Source: Spirochaetia bacterium
Lineage (GTDB): Bacteria > Spirochaetota > Spirochaetia > Treponematales > Rectinemataceae
Assembly: GCA_029975555.1 (NCBI GenBank)
Contig: JARKOY010000024.1
Location: 106,943-170,942, forward strand
Direction of reading: 5' to 3'
DNA length: 64,000 bases
Below are positions 49,855 through 58,014 of the stretch, in pieces. Positions within the stretch are counted from its first letter, which is position 1. Every line of letters starts with the position of its first letter. The notes under the pieces are model-generated. The model was given only the letters and a program-made list of their open reading frames with translations. It did not search any database and was not told the origin of the DNA. The translations under genes and the position numbers were made by a program.

Positions 49855-50610
49855 TCAATTTGTCTGTTTCTTGCCGATCACGTTTCGAAGCAGCGAGGTG
49901 AAGGCCGATTTTTTCTTGCCCTGCTGCGGCACTTTCTGTACACCTGAGAAGGTAAAGACATCGCGCTCATTTCCCGTCACGAGCAGTACATCTCCGGATT
50001 TGAACCGATATGTGGTGTCGAGATCGTGAAAAATCCCTTCTTTCGTTTCATCCGCTGCGCGCTCTGAAGCATATTTGACCGCAACGACATTTACATGGTG
50101 CACACGCCGAAGATTACTTTCGATGACGGTTTTCCCTATCGTAAAATCAGGCGCTATGACTTCGGCAAGCACGAGATCGCCGCTGATGGGCATAAAATTC
50201 GTCAGAGACGAAGAAAGCACGAGCGGTGTGATGCGCAGTGCGGCCTCTTTGTCGGAGTTCACCACGCGAGTGGCGCCGACGAGGCGCAAAAGCTCCTCGT
50301 ACTCCTCGAAGTTCGACTTCACGATGATCTCAGGGACACCGAGCTTCTTCAATCTATAAGTGACAAGGAGTATCGCCGCGCCATTCGACTCAATATCGAC
50401 GATCGCAACATCGACAGGATCGTGAAAAATGCGATCGAACGCCTCCTCGTCGAGGAGATCCACGGAGAAGGCGGTCGAAACCATTTCTTTGACATGCTCG
50501 ATCTTTGTAGGATCACTATCGACGGCGATGATCTGATCGGTAACCTCGGAGATTCGTTCGAGCATCTCCATCGAAAATGAACCTAAACCAACAAATGCAA
50601 ACTGCCTCAT
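49855..50610 (-). CDS. trkA: TrkA/KtrA-type potassium uptake regulatory subunit
   Basis: The 251-residue cytosolic protein has an RCK_N domain (FVGLGSFSMEMLERISEVTD, nucleotide-binding GxGxxG-like turn; DSD at the end of the second strand) and an RCK_C domain (about residues 145-225), then a basic tail. It gates the TrkH channel encoded just upstream. The GLGSFS turn departs from the usual GxGxxG by one residue. AAGGTGG precedes the ATG at 50610. Confidence 0.93.
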   Translation of the reverse strand: MRQFAFVGLGSFSMEMLERISEVTDQIIAVDSDPTKIEHVKEMVSTAFSVDLLDEEAFDRIFHDPVDVAIVDIESNGAAILLVTYRLKKLGVPEIIVKSNFEEYEELLRLVGATRVVNSDKEAALRITPLVLSSSLTNFMPISGDLVLAEVIAPDFTIGKTVIESNLRRVHHVNVVAVKYASERAADETKEGIFHDLDTTYRFKSGDVLLVTGNERDVFTFSGVQKVPQQGKKKSAFTSLLRNVIGKKQTN

Positions 50611-50631
50611 ATTGCACCACCTTATCCTATT

Positions 50632-51954
50632 TTACAAAAGAATATCTGCCTTCGGAGATTCGGCGTAACGCTCCGGCGAATGCCGAGCATGAGGAATCGC
50701 CATAGCGAATAGCCCCACTCTCCCCATGAACATCGTGCAAATAAGTGCAAGCTTCGATGCCACCGAGAGATGCGGCGTAATACCAATGGAAAGCCCCACT
50801 GTCCCAAAGGCCGAAACACTCTCGAATACTGCCGTTTCGATATTCACCGGATTCCCGTGGGCTGGCTCTGCAATTAAAAGCACTGTGGTAGCCGCGAGCA
50901 CTATGGCGAGGGCTCTCACCACCACCGCCGAGGCCTTGATGATCGAATTCGGCATGATGGTCCTATTCCTGTCCACCAAGACATTTCGTTCTTCTCTGTA
51001 TCGAAGCGCAGCAAGCAACAGCAAGTAAAACGTCGTCGTCTTGACGCCGCCGCCCGTCGACCCCGGAGAAGCGCCGATGAACATGAGAATGATCGTGACA
51101 AATTGACCCATGCTGCTGAATCGCGCCTGCGGAACCGTATCGAACCCCGCCGTTCTCGCCGTGACGGACTGAAAAAACGAAGCCATCACCTTCGTTCCTT
51201 CGCTCAATTCTTTGAATGCATGATTGTACTCAAGCATATACAGCAGCGCCGCTCCTCCGAGGATCAGGCCGGCGGTCGTCCTCAAAACGACCGAAGAGTG
51301 ATAGGTTAGGTGCATCTTCTTCTTTCGCACCACCTGCCACACGTCCTGCAACACGATGAAACCGAGCCCCCCCGTGACGATCAACCCCATCGTGACGACG
51401 TTCGCAAGGACATTGTCCCTGAAAAACTGCATGCCCGTATACAGCGTCGAAAAACCGGCATTGCAAAAAGCAGAGATAGCGTGGAAAATCGCATCGAAAA
51501 GAGAATACCCATGTCGTACGAACAAAGGCCAGAGAAGAAGCGTACCCAAAACCTCGATTCCAGCAGTCCATTTGATGATCTGGGCAATGATATTTCTCGT
51601 GCGGTACTCGAACGAAGGCACAGTATAATCGCCTGCAAAACCCCTCGTATACACAGATATTTTCCGATGCGGCAAAAACAGATACATTGTGAAAAAAGCG
51701 ATTATTCCCAAGCCGCCGAGTTGGATAAGGATAATGATGATTGTCTGACCGATTCTAGTAAACGAAAGCGTGTCCACCACCGTAAGGCCCGTGACGCATA
51801 CGGCGCTCGTCGCGGTAAAAAGTGCATCGATATAGCGGATTCTACCCTCACGATACGCAAAAGGCATAGTGAGCAATATGCTTCCGAGCATGATGATACT
51901 AAAAAAATACAATAAGAAAATCGTCTGTTTCGAAAGTCGAATATTGCTGCGCAC
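50632..51954 (-). CDS. trkH: TrkH/KtrB-type potassium transporter
   Basis: The 440-residue inner-membrane protein is the K+-conducting subunit. It has four pore-loop repeats with glycines in TSAVCVTGLTVVDT, SAFCNAGFSTLYTG, TARTAGFDTVPQ and ESVSAFGTVGLSIGITP, and MFMGRVGLFAMAI near the C-terminus. The start is GTG 51954, with GGAG 6 nt upstream. It lies 21 nt before trkA and 93 nt after cimA, so it may have its own promoter; I did not find a clear one. Confidence 0.94.
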   Translation of the reverse strand: MRSNIRLSKQTIFLLYFFSIIMLGSILLTMPFAYREGRIRYIDALFTATSAVCVTGLTVVDTLSFTRIGQTIIIILIQLGGLGIIAFFTMYLFLPHRKISVYTRGFAGDYTVPSFEYRTRNIIAQIIKWTAGIEVLGTLLLWPLFVRHGYSLFDAIFHAISAFCNAGFSTLYTGMQFFRDNVLANVVTMGLIVTGGLGFIVLQDVWQVVRKKKMHLTYHSSVVLRTTAGLILGGAALLYMLEYNHAFKELSEGTKVMASFFQSVTARTAGFDTVPQARFSSMGQFVTIILMFIGASPGSTGGGVKTTTFYLLLLAALRYREERNVLVDRNRTIMPNSIIKASAVVVRALAIVLAATTVLLIAEPAHGNPVNIETAVFESVSAFGTVGLSIGITPHLSVASKLALICTMFMGRVGLFAMAIPHARHSPERYAESPKADILL

Positions 51955-52047
51955 AAATCGCTCCAGCCAGTGATCTTAGTCAAGATGAAGAAAAGTTTCA
52001 ACATCATTCGAACCTGGCGCAGCTTTATCGGCGATCTTCTTTTTCGT

Positions 52048-53634
52048 CTATCTTCGGGACCCGCGATCGCGATCAAGCCTGTATTCCAACGAATCGACGA
52101 GCGCCGCAAAGCTCGCCTCGATGATGTCGGTCGACACGCCCACGGTCGTCCAATTCCTCTGTCCGTCGGTGCTTTCGATCAGCACGCGGACTCGCGACGC
52201 CGTCGCGCTGCCGGTTTCGAGTACACGAACCTTATAGTCGACCAAATGGACTTCTTCGAGTTCGGGATAGAAGATACCAAGGGCCTTCCTCAACGCGAGG
52301 TCCAACGCATGGACAGGGCCGTTCCCGACGGCGGCTGTGGTCTCCGCTTTCCCGTCGACCTTAATTTTGATCATCGCATTCGAGCTCATCTCGCCGCTCG
52401 GCACAGGTGATTCGCTGCTGACTTTATACATACTCAGGTGGAAATGCGGTGTAAATGTGCCGATGATCTTCTTCACCAACAGCTCAAAGCTCGCATCCGC
52501 GGCTTCAAATTGATAGCCTTCGTGCTCAAGGTTTTTCAAGGTCTCCAGTATCTTTGCGGTTTCGGGGCTGTCCTTCGTGAGCCACGGCGCCACCGCACGA
52601 ATTTTCAAGAGCACCGCCTTCTTTCCCGCAACTTCGGAAATCAGAAACCGCCGCCGATTGCCCACGAGCGCAGGATCGATGTGCTCGAACGAGCGTGACA
52701 CCTTATCGACGCCGTCGATGTGCATGCCCCCCTTGTGGGCAAAGGCACTTTCGCCGATGTAGGGTTTGTTGTTCGGCACGGAAATATTTGCGATTTCCGC
52801 GATTTTCATTTCTGTTTCATAGAGGTGTTCCAGGCTGCCCTCGATGCATCGGTGGCCCTCTTTCAGTTGAAGGTTGGGTATGAGAACGCCTAAATCCGCA
52901 TTGCCACAGCGTTCTCCAAGCCCTGCGAACGTGCCTTGGACATGAACCGCGCCCGCTTGGACCGCGAGCATGGAATTTGCGACCGCGCAGCCCGTATCGT
53001 TGTGGCAGTGGATTCCGATGCGTTTTCCATGGTATTCCGCGCAGACGGCCGATACAATTTCATAGACATCCATCGGCGCCGTGCCGCCGTTGGTGTCGCA
53101 CAGGACGAGCACGTCGGCGCCCCCCTGGACTGCAGCGTGCAGCACATGGAGGGCATAGCCCCTATTGTTGCGCCAGCCGTCGAAAAAGTGTTCGGCATCG
53201 AAGAAGACTTCTTTGCCCTTTTCTTTGAAAAACCGTATCGTTTCGCGGATGCTCTGCAGATTCTCATCTAAGGTGGTCGAGAGCACGTCGGTGACGTGAA
53301 GATCCCACGACTTCCCGAAAATGCTCACGCAGGGTGTATTCGCCGCAAGGAGGGACTGCACGTTGGTGTCGCACTCCACAGAAATGCCTTTTCTCCTCGT
53401 ACTGCCGAAGGCGACGAGCTTCGCATGCGTAAGCTCGAGCCGTGATGCGGCGGCAAAGAATTCCATATCCTTCGGATTCGAGCCGGGGTTCCCCGCCTCG
53501 ATGTACCGAATGCCGAACGCATCCAAGGTCTTTGCTATCTCGAACTTATCGTGCACCGAAAACGATATGCCTTCTGTCTGTGCACCATCTCGAAGCGTAG
53601 TGTCGAAAATCTCCAAGGTCTGTTTCATATTCAC
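52048..53634 (-). CDS. cimA: (R)-citramalate synthase
   Basis: CimA joins acetyl-CoA and pyruvate to give citramalate, the first step of threonine-independent isoleucine synthesis. The 528-residue product has the HMG-CoA-lyase-like barrel with EIFDTTLRDGAQTEGISFS (about residues 8-26), DAEHFFDGWRNNRGYAL and GIHCHNDTGCAVANSMLAV with metal-binding histidines, and a C-terminal LeuA-type allosteric domain (from about 400). The EHFFDG motif marks the CimA subgroup over LeuA. It is the last gene of the ilvBNC operon, 45 nt after ilvC. Confidence 0.94.
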   Translation of the reverse strand: MNMKQTLEIFDTTLRDGAQTEGISFSVHDKFEIAKTLDAFGIRYIEAGNPGSNPKDMEFFAAASRLELTHAKLVAFGSTRRKGISVECDTNVQSLLAANTPCVSIFGKSWDLHVTDVLSTTLDENLQSIRETIRFFKEKGKEVFFDAEHFFDGWRNNRGYALHVLHAAVQGGADVLVLCDTNGGTAPMDVYEIVSAVCAEYHGKRIGIHCHNDTGCAVANSMLAVQAGAVHVQGTFAGLGERCGNADLGVLIPNLQLKEGHRCIEGSLEHLYETEMKIAEIANISVPNNKPYIGESAFAHKGGMHIDGVDKVSRSFEHIDPALVGNRRRFLISEVAGKKAVLLKIRAVAPWLTKDSPETAKILETLKNLEHEGYQFEAADASFELLVKKIIGTFTPHFHLSMYKVSSESPVPSGEMSSNAMIKIKVDGKAETTAAVGNGPVHALDLALRKALGIFYPELEEVHLVDYKVRVLETGSATASRVRVLIESTDGQRNWTTVGVSTDIIEASFAALVDSLEYRLDRDRGSRR

Positions 53635-53679
53635 CTGCCGAATACACCCAACTTCTGCGTTCTCGCGCTGCGCGCGCTG

Positions 53680-54672
53680 TCAGTCCTTATGCCAGCTCAT
53701 CTGCGAACGCAACTTTTCGCCGACCTTCTCAATGAGGAGGTTCTGTTCTTGACGGCGACGCGCATTGAAGAATGGCCTGTTCGCCTGATTCTCGAGTATC
53801 CAGCTGCGGGCAAACGATCCATTCTGAATCTCCGACAATACTTTCTTCATCTCTTTTCTCGTCTCTTCGGTGATGATTCGTGTGCCGACAGAATAATCGC
53901 CGAATTCAGCCGTGTCGCTGATCGAGTAGCGCATGTAGCTGAGTCCGCCCTGTACGACCAAGTCGATGATGAGCTTCATCTCGTGGAGGCACTCGAAGTA
54001 GGCGTTTTCGGGTTTATACCCTGCCTCGACGAGGGTATCGAAGCCCGCCTTGATGAGCTCGCTCAGCCCTCCGCAGAGCACGCACTGCTCACCGAAGAGA
54101 TCGGTCTCGGTCTCTTCGCGGAAGGTCGTCTCGAGAATGCCACCCCTCGCGCCGCCGATACCGTACGCATACGCGAGCGCGACCTCGCGGGCCTTGCCGC
54201 TGACATTCTGATGCACGGCGACAAGACAGGGCACTCCCTTGCCTTCCAAGAACTGACTACGGACCGTGTGGCCAGGCCCCTTGGGAGCGACCATGATGAC
54301 GTCGGCATCGGCTGGAGGCTGGATTTGCCCATAGTGAATATTGAAACCGTGCGCAAAGGCGAGCGTGGCCCCCTTCTTCAGGTTCGGCTCGATATCCTTT
54401 TTGTAGAGGGCCGGTTGTTTTTCGTCGTTGACGAGGATCATGACAAGGTCTGCGGTCTTTACTGCCTCGGCGGTGAGCACTGCGCGCAAGCCCGCCTTTC
54501 TCGCCACATCGAGCGACTTCGAGCCCTCGTACAGGCCGACCACCACGTCCGCGCCGCTGTCCTTGAGGTTGAGCGCGTGGGCGTGCCCCTGGCTGCCGTA
54601 CCCGATCACTGCGATGGTCTTGCCCTTCAACAGGCTGAAATCACAGTCCTTTTCATAGAACATGTTTGCCAT
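53680..54672 (-). CDS. ilvC: Ketol-acid reductoisomerase, class I
   Basis: IlvC makes dihydroxy-acids from acetolactate and acetohydroxybutyrate using NADPH. The 330-residue product has the nucleotide-binding [20 protein letters not shown] (about residues 17-36) and the C-terminal knotted domain with [19 protein letters not shown] sequence ([19 protein letters not shown]). The 330-residue length is the class I form. It lies 56 nt after ilvN. Confidence 0.98.
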   Translation of the reverse strand: MANMFYEKDCDFSLLKGKTIAVIGYGSQGHAHALNLKDSGADVVVGLYEGSKSLDVARKAGLRAVLTAEAVKTADLVMILVNDEKQPALYKKDIEPNLKKGATLAFAHGFNIHYGQIQPPADADVIMVAPKGPGHTVRSQFLEGKGVPCLVAVHQNVSGKAREVALAYAYGIGGARGGILETTFREETETDLFGEQCVLCGGLSELIKAGFDTLVEAGYKPENAYFECLHEMKLIIDLVVQGGLSYMRYSISDTAEFGDYSVGTRIITEETRKEMKKVLSEIQNGSFARSWILENQANRPFFNARRRQEQNLLIEKVGEKLRSQMSWHKD

Positions 54673-54728
54673 TTTCTTTTCCTCCTTACATCTTACAAAT
54701 TTTGTATGCCTGATACCCTGAAATTCAC

Positions 54729-55235
54729 TCAGGGTTCATTCTCGAGACAATACGAACCTCTTCCCAGCGCGGTCGGCCCCGTCCTGCACATTTCGATGAT
54801 CTCGTATTTGGATAAAAAATTCAGAAATGCATTCAATTTCGTAGGCTCTCCCGTAATCTCCACCGCAATAGAGCTCGGCGACAGATCCACGACATTGGCG
54901 CGATACGCATTGACCGCTTGCATCACTTCGGCGAGCTTCCCATCTTCGAGTTTGATCTTCACGATCATGAGCTCGCGCACCACAATTCTGTCTTGATCCA
55001 TCAATTGGACTTTTTTTACATCCACAAGCTTGTGCAGCTGTTTAACGATCTGCTCTCTGAGATACTCGTCGCCCCACGAGACGATCGTCATCCTCGACAG
55101 AGAAGGGTCCTGTGTCACCCCGACGGTCAGACTCTCAATATTGAACGAACGCCGGGCAAACAAGGACGATATCCTCGTGAGCACACCCGCATGGTTGGAC
55201 ACAAGGAGCGAAACGATGAACTGATTGCTCTGCAT
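54729..55235 (-). CDS. ilvN: Acetolactate synthase small (regulatory) subunit
   Basis: IlvN activates the catalytic subunit and gives valine feedback inhibition. The 168-residue product starts with an ACT domain, [20 protein letters not shown] and [16 protein letters not shown], which holds the valine site, followed by the C-terminal domain. Length is normal for the IlvH type. It lies 13 nt after ilvB. Confidence 0.96.
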   Translation of the reverse strand: MQSNQFIVSLLVSNHAGVLTRISSLFARRSFNIESLTVGVTQDPSLSRMTIVSWGDEYLREQIVKQLHKLVDVKKVQLMDQDRIVVRELMIVKIKLEDGKLAEVMQAVNAYRANVVDLSPSSIAVEITGEPTKLNAFLNFLSKYEIIEMCRTGPTALGRGSYCLENEP

Positions 55236-55248
55236 AGCTGTCCTCGCA

Positions 55249-56925
55249 TTACTTCAGAATGATGTCGTTGATACTTCCGCCGGGAGGAATCATCGGCAGT
55301 ACTCGCTCATCGGAGTCGATGAGGCACTCGATCAAAACCGGAGCCTGGACGCGCAATGCCGCATCCAAGCACTGTTCGAATTCCTCGTTCGTCTCAGCCC
55401 TATACCCCTGTGCGCCGAACGCTTCGGCCAGCTTCACATAGTCGGTCCTCCGGTCGAGCATCGTGTGCGAATACCTGCCGTCGAAGAACAAGGTCTGCCA
55501 CTGCCTGACCATGCCGAGTGCATGGTTGTTGAGGAGGACGACGAGGAGCGGCAGGCCATTCGAAACGGCCGTCGCCATCTCGTTCATATTCATGTGGAAA
55601 CTGCCGTCGCTCGTAAAAAGGACGGTTCTCTTTTTGCCCGAGCCGATGCAGGCGCCTATTGCGGCCCCCATGCCGAAGCCCATTGCGCCGAGTCCCCCGC
55701 TCGTGATGAAGGTCCTCGGCTTTTTGAAGCGATAGTACTGCGAGGTCCACATCTGATGCTGACCGACATCGGTGGCGACGACATGTTCGCCCATTCTCCG
55801 GCAGACTGCATCCATGATCGATTGCGGCGTGAGCCTCGCGGGATCCATTTCGAGGTTGTTGTCGGGGTGCGCCTTCATGTCTTCGACCACACGAGACCAT
55901 GCCGCATGTCGCTGACGAGGCATTCTCGAATTGAGCGCCGCGAGCACCGCCTTTGCGTCGCCATGGAGCCCCAAGGTCACCTCGAGGTTTTTCCCTATCT
56001 CGGCCGGATCGATGTCGATCTGCAGTATCTTCCTGTTGCGCAAGAATTCCGCCTTGTTGCCGACGGACCTGTCCGAAAAACGCGTCCCTACCGCGATGAG
56101 GAGATCGCTCTCGTGGAGTATCTTTGTCGCTCCATAGCGCCCATGCATGCCGACCATTCCCAGAAACCGCGGATGAACGTAGGGGACGGCGGACAACCCC
56201 ATGAGGCTCAGGCCTATAGGGGCATCGATGTTCTCTGCAAACGCGAGGAGCTCCTCGGAAGCATTCGATATGACGACCCCGCCGCCGCAGTAGATGTAGG
56301 GCCGCTCTGCCGCTTGGATGAGCTGCACCGCCTCATCGAGCTCTTTTTCGTCGAGATCCGCTGGTTTTTTTTGAGCTGGCAGGTGAATTGTCGGGCAGCC
56401 CGAAGGTTCGTATTCGGTCGTACCCGTCTGCACATCCTTGGTGATGTCGATGAGCACTGGACCCGGCCTTCCGGAACATGCAATCGAAAACGCTTCGTGG
56501 ATCGTGTCCGCGAGCGCCCGTATATCCTTGACGATATAATTATGTTTCGTGATCGGCATCGTGATGCCCGATATGTCGACTTCTTGAAAGCTATCGCGGC
56601 CGAGCAGGTGCGTCGGCACATTGCCCGTAATCGCGACGACAGGAGAGCTGTCCAAATACGCATTTGCGATGCCCGTCACAAGGTTCGTCGCGCCAGGTCC
56701 GCTCGTGGCGATGACAACCCCAGGTTTGCCAGTGACGCGCGCATAGCCATCGGCGGCATGCACCGCGCCTTGCTCATGACATGTCGTGTAGTGCCGCAGC
56801 TCGCCGCGCTTTTTGTACAGTTCATCGTAGATATGAATGACAGACCCGCCAGGATAGCCGAAAATGGTATCCACACCGTGCTCGAGGAGCGTCTCGATCA
56901 CGATCCGCGCTCCAGTCATCACCAT
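55249..56925 (-). CDS. ilvB: Acetolactate synthase large (catalytic) subunit
   Basis: IlvB is a ThDP- and FAD-dependent enzyme that makes acetolactate and acetohydroxybutyrate. The 558-residue product has FGYPGGSVIHIYDELYKK with the catalytic Glu in HEQGAVHAADGYARVTGKPG (about residues 44-63), and the ThDP-binding GDGSFHMN-like segment (SDGSFHMNMNEMATAVSNG). I chose ATG 56925 because GGAGG lies 5 nt upstream; ATG 56937 is too close to its own GGAGA. The frame runs open into the attenuator, which is not coding for IlvB. Confidence 0.96.
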   Translation of the reverse strand: MVMTGARIVIETLLEHGVDTIFGYPGGSVIHIYDELYKKRGELRHYTTCHEQGAVHAADGYARVTGKPGVVIATSGPGATNLVTGIANAYLDSSPVVAITGNVPTHLLGRDSFQEVDISGITMPITKHNYIVKDIRALADTIHEAFSIACSGRPGPVLIDITKDVQTGTTEYEPSGCPTIHLPAQKKPADLDEKELDEAVQLIQAAERPYIYCGGGVVISNASEELLAFAENIDAPIGLSLMGLSAVPYVHPRFLGMVGMHGRYGATKILHESDLLIAVGTRFSDRSVGNKAEFLRNRKILQIDIDPAEIGKNLEVTLGLHGDAKAVLAALNSRMPRQRHAAWSRVVEDMKAHPDNNLEMDPARLTPQSIMDAVCRRMGEHVVATDVGQHQMWTSQYYRFKKPRTFITSGGLGAMGFGMGAAIGACIGSGKKRTVLFTSDGSFHMNMNEMATAVSNGLPLLVVLLNNHALGMVRQWQTLFFDGRYSHTMLDRRTDYVKLAEAFGAQGYRAETNEEFEQCLDAALRVQAPVLIECLIDSDERVLPMIPPGGSINDIILK

Positions 56926-56981
56926 CTTTGCCTCCATCTTCTCCGTATGGGCGAAAACACCCGCGCTGCCGGACGCCCACA

Positions 56982-57020
56982 TATAAAAAAAAGCCCTGCA
57001 GTGATTCCACTGCAGGGCTT
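56982..57020 (-). terminator. Attenuator terminator of the ilv operon
   Basis: In minus-strand RNA a 13-bp perfect stem AAGCCCTGCAGTG / CACTGCAGGGCTT (57008-57020 with 56991-57003), loop GAAT, is followed by TTTTTT then ATAT. It lies between the leader peptide stop and ilvB, and its 5' arm can also pair with an upstream antiterminator segment. Confidence 0.9.
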
Positions 57021-57146
57021 CCTGTATACTCGGATATTCTCTATCCGCCGGTATTTGCAGTGAAATCACCATGACCTGCATGATGAATTACCAGGACACT
57101 AATCAGTCCCAGCAAGAGTACGCAAATAATGATGATCTCACCTGCA
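57004..57146 (-). promoter_or_regulatory. Mutually exclusive attenuator hairpins of the ilv leader
   Basis: Three pairings compete. Segment 1 (57135-57146) pairs with segment 2 (57056-57066) over 11 bp with one bulge. Segment 2 (ATTTCACTGCA) also pairs with 57004-57014 (TGCAGTGGAAT) over 11 bp including one U-G, which destroys the terminator stem. A ribosome stalled on the Ile/Val/Leu codons blocks 1:2 and allows 2:3; a ribosome at the leader stop covers segment 2 and allows the terminator. Confidence 0.8.
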
Positions 57147-57160
57147 ACAACGGCAGACAT
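57041..57160 (-). CDS. ilvL: ilv operon leader peptide
   Basis: A 39-residue frame starts at ATG 57160 with AAGGAG 9 nt upstream and stops at TAG 57041-57043. The peptide MSAVVAGEIIIICVLLLGLI continues SVLVIHHAGHGDFTANTGG. Sixteen of 39 residues are Ile, Val or Leu, and residues 9-25 hold fourteen of them. Its position between a promoter and a terminator, ahead of ilvB, is that of the E. coli ilv leaders. It could also form a membrane helix, so a separate small-protein role is not excluded. Confidence 0.8.
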   Translation of the reverse strand: MSAVVAGEIIIICVLLLGLISVLVIHHAGHGDFTANTGG

Positions 57161-57204
57161 AAAAAATTGCTCCTTCTTTCTCACACTCAGAATAAAGTGA
57201 GCGA

Positions 57205-57233
57205 AACCTATCATGCATAAAAATTCTTGTCAA
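57205..57233 (-). promoter_or_regulatory. Promoter of the ilvL-ilvBNC-cimA operon
   Basis: The minus strand has a perfect -35 TTGACA (57228-57233), a 17-bp spacer and -10 TAGGTT (57205-57210) preceded by TGA (extended -10). The predicted start is near 57198, about 38 nt before the leader peptide. Confidence 0.6.
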
Positions 57234-57336
57234 TTACATTTTTAATATTTTTGTCAGTTTTTTGTGGGGCGCCCCCCATGGCAGTCCTCAGGCTCTCATC
57301 GCCGTCCACTGGGAACGTGGGAAGAAAGATACCCCA

Positions 57337-58014
57337 TCAATCTTCAAAATAGTCGGGGTATTCTTTCTTTAGGATATCCTCGTCCACGCGATAGCGTTGC
57401 AGATGCTCGCTGATCGTTGCGAGCGCACGCTGTTTGTCGCGGGCCTTGATCGCTTCCAGCAGTGCGATGTGGTCATTGACGATCTTGAGTTCCTTGATCG
57501 TCTGCAGGCTGAGGCTGCGCACCCTGTCGAAATGCACCATGAGGCTGCTCATGAGGTAGTAGATTCTGTTCTTCCCACAGATGACAAACATGGTTCTATG
57601 AAATTCGTTGTCCAACTCGAGCAGCTTCAAAGGAGATGTATGCTCCAGATAGAACTTTTGAAGCTCCAGATTGTCCTCGAGCAACTTGATATCGTTCTCC
57701 GTGGCCACATCGCACATCATCTCGACAATAGCGCGCTCCAGCACCAGACGCATGAAATGAGCTTCCTCAACCAGGGAACAGTTCACCTTGGATATCCTGC
57801 TGCCCTTTTGAGGAAAAACCTCGACGATCTGCACTTTGCTGAGCTCAAGGAGGGCCTCCCGGACGGGAGTTCTCGATATACCCAATTCGGCGGCGAGGGT
57901 GTTTTCGCTCACCATACTCCCCGGAGTGAGCGTGGTGGCGACAATATTTTGCCGCAGGGCCCTATACGCATAATCCCTCACCGATTCTTTAGAAAGTCGT
58001 TCCGGTACTATCAC
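57337..58014 (-). CDS. GntR-family (FadR/FCD) regulator of hexuronate genes
   Basis: The 225-residue product has an N-terminal winged helix (ESVRDYAYRALRQNIVATTL, recognition region NTLAAELGISRTPVREALLE) and a C-terminal all-helical FCD ligand domain with His and Asp metal/ligand residues (LDNEFHRTMFVICG). It is the last gene of the TRAP-uxuA-uxuB operon, so it probably senses a hexuronate intermediate and represses this operon, like UxuR/ExuR. I chose GTG 58014 with AAGGG upstream; it overlaps uxuB by 26 nt, and the open frame continues upstream. Confidence 0.88.
   Translation of the reverse strand: MIVPERLSKESVRDYAYRALRQNIVATTLTPGSMVSENTLAAELGISRTPVREALLELSKVQIVEVFPQKGSRISKVNCSLVEEAHFMRLVLERAIVEMMCDVATENDIKLLEDNLELQKFYLEHTSPLKLLELDNEFHRTMFVICGKNRIYYLMSSLMVHFDRVRSLSLQTIKELKIVNDHIALLEAIKARDKQRALATISEHLQRYRVDEDILKKEYPDYFED

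Noticed and set aside
52048..53634. 2-isopropylmalate synthase (LeuA)
   Set aside because: The EHFFDGWRNN motif and lack of leuBCD nearby fit citramalate synthase, and it lies in the ilv operon.
55225..57063. A 612-codon plus-strand frame opposite ilvB
   Set aside because: It is antisense to an unmistakable acetolactate synthase and crosses the ilv terminator.
56926..57081. An N-terminal extension of ilvB by about 50 residues
   Set aside because: The extra codons run through the attenuator hairpin and its U-tract and match no IlvB N-terminus; ATG 56925 has its own Shine-Dalgarno.
57041..57160. T-box riboswitch before ilvB
   Set aside because: I see no T-box sequence (UGGN-type) or specifier stem; a translated leader with alternative hairpins explains the region better.
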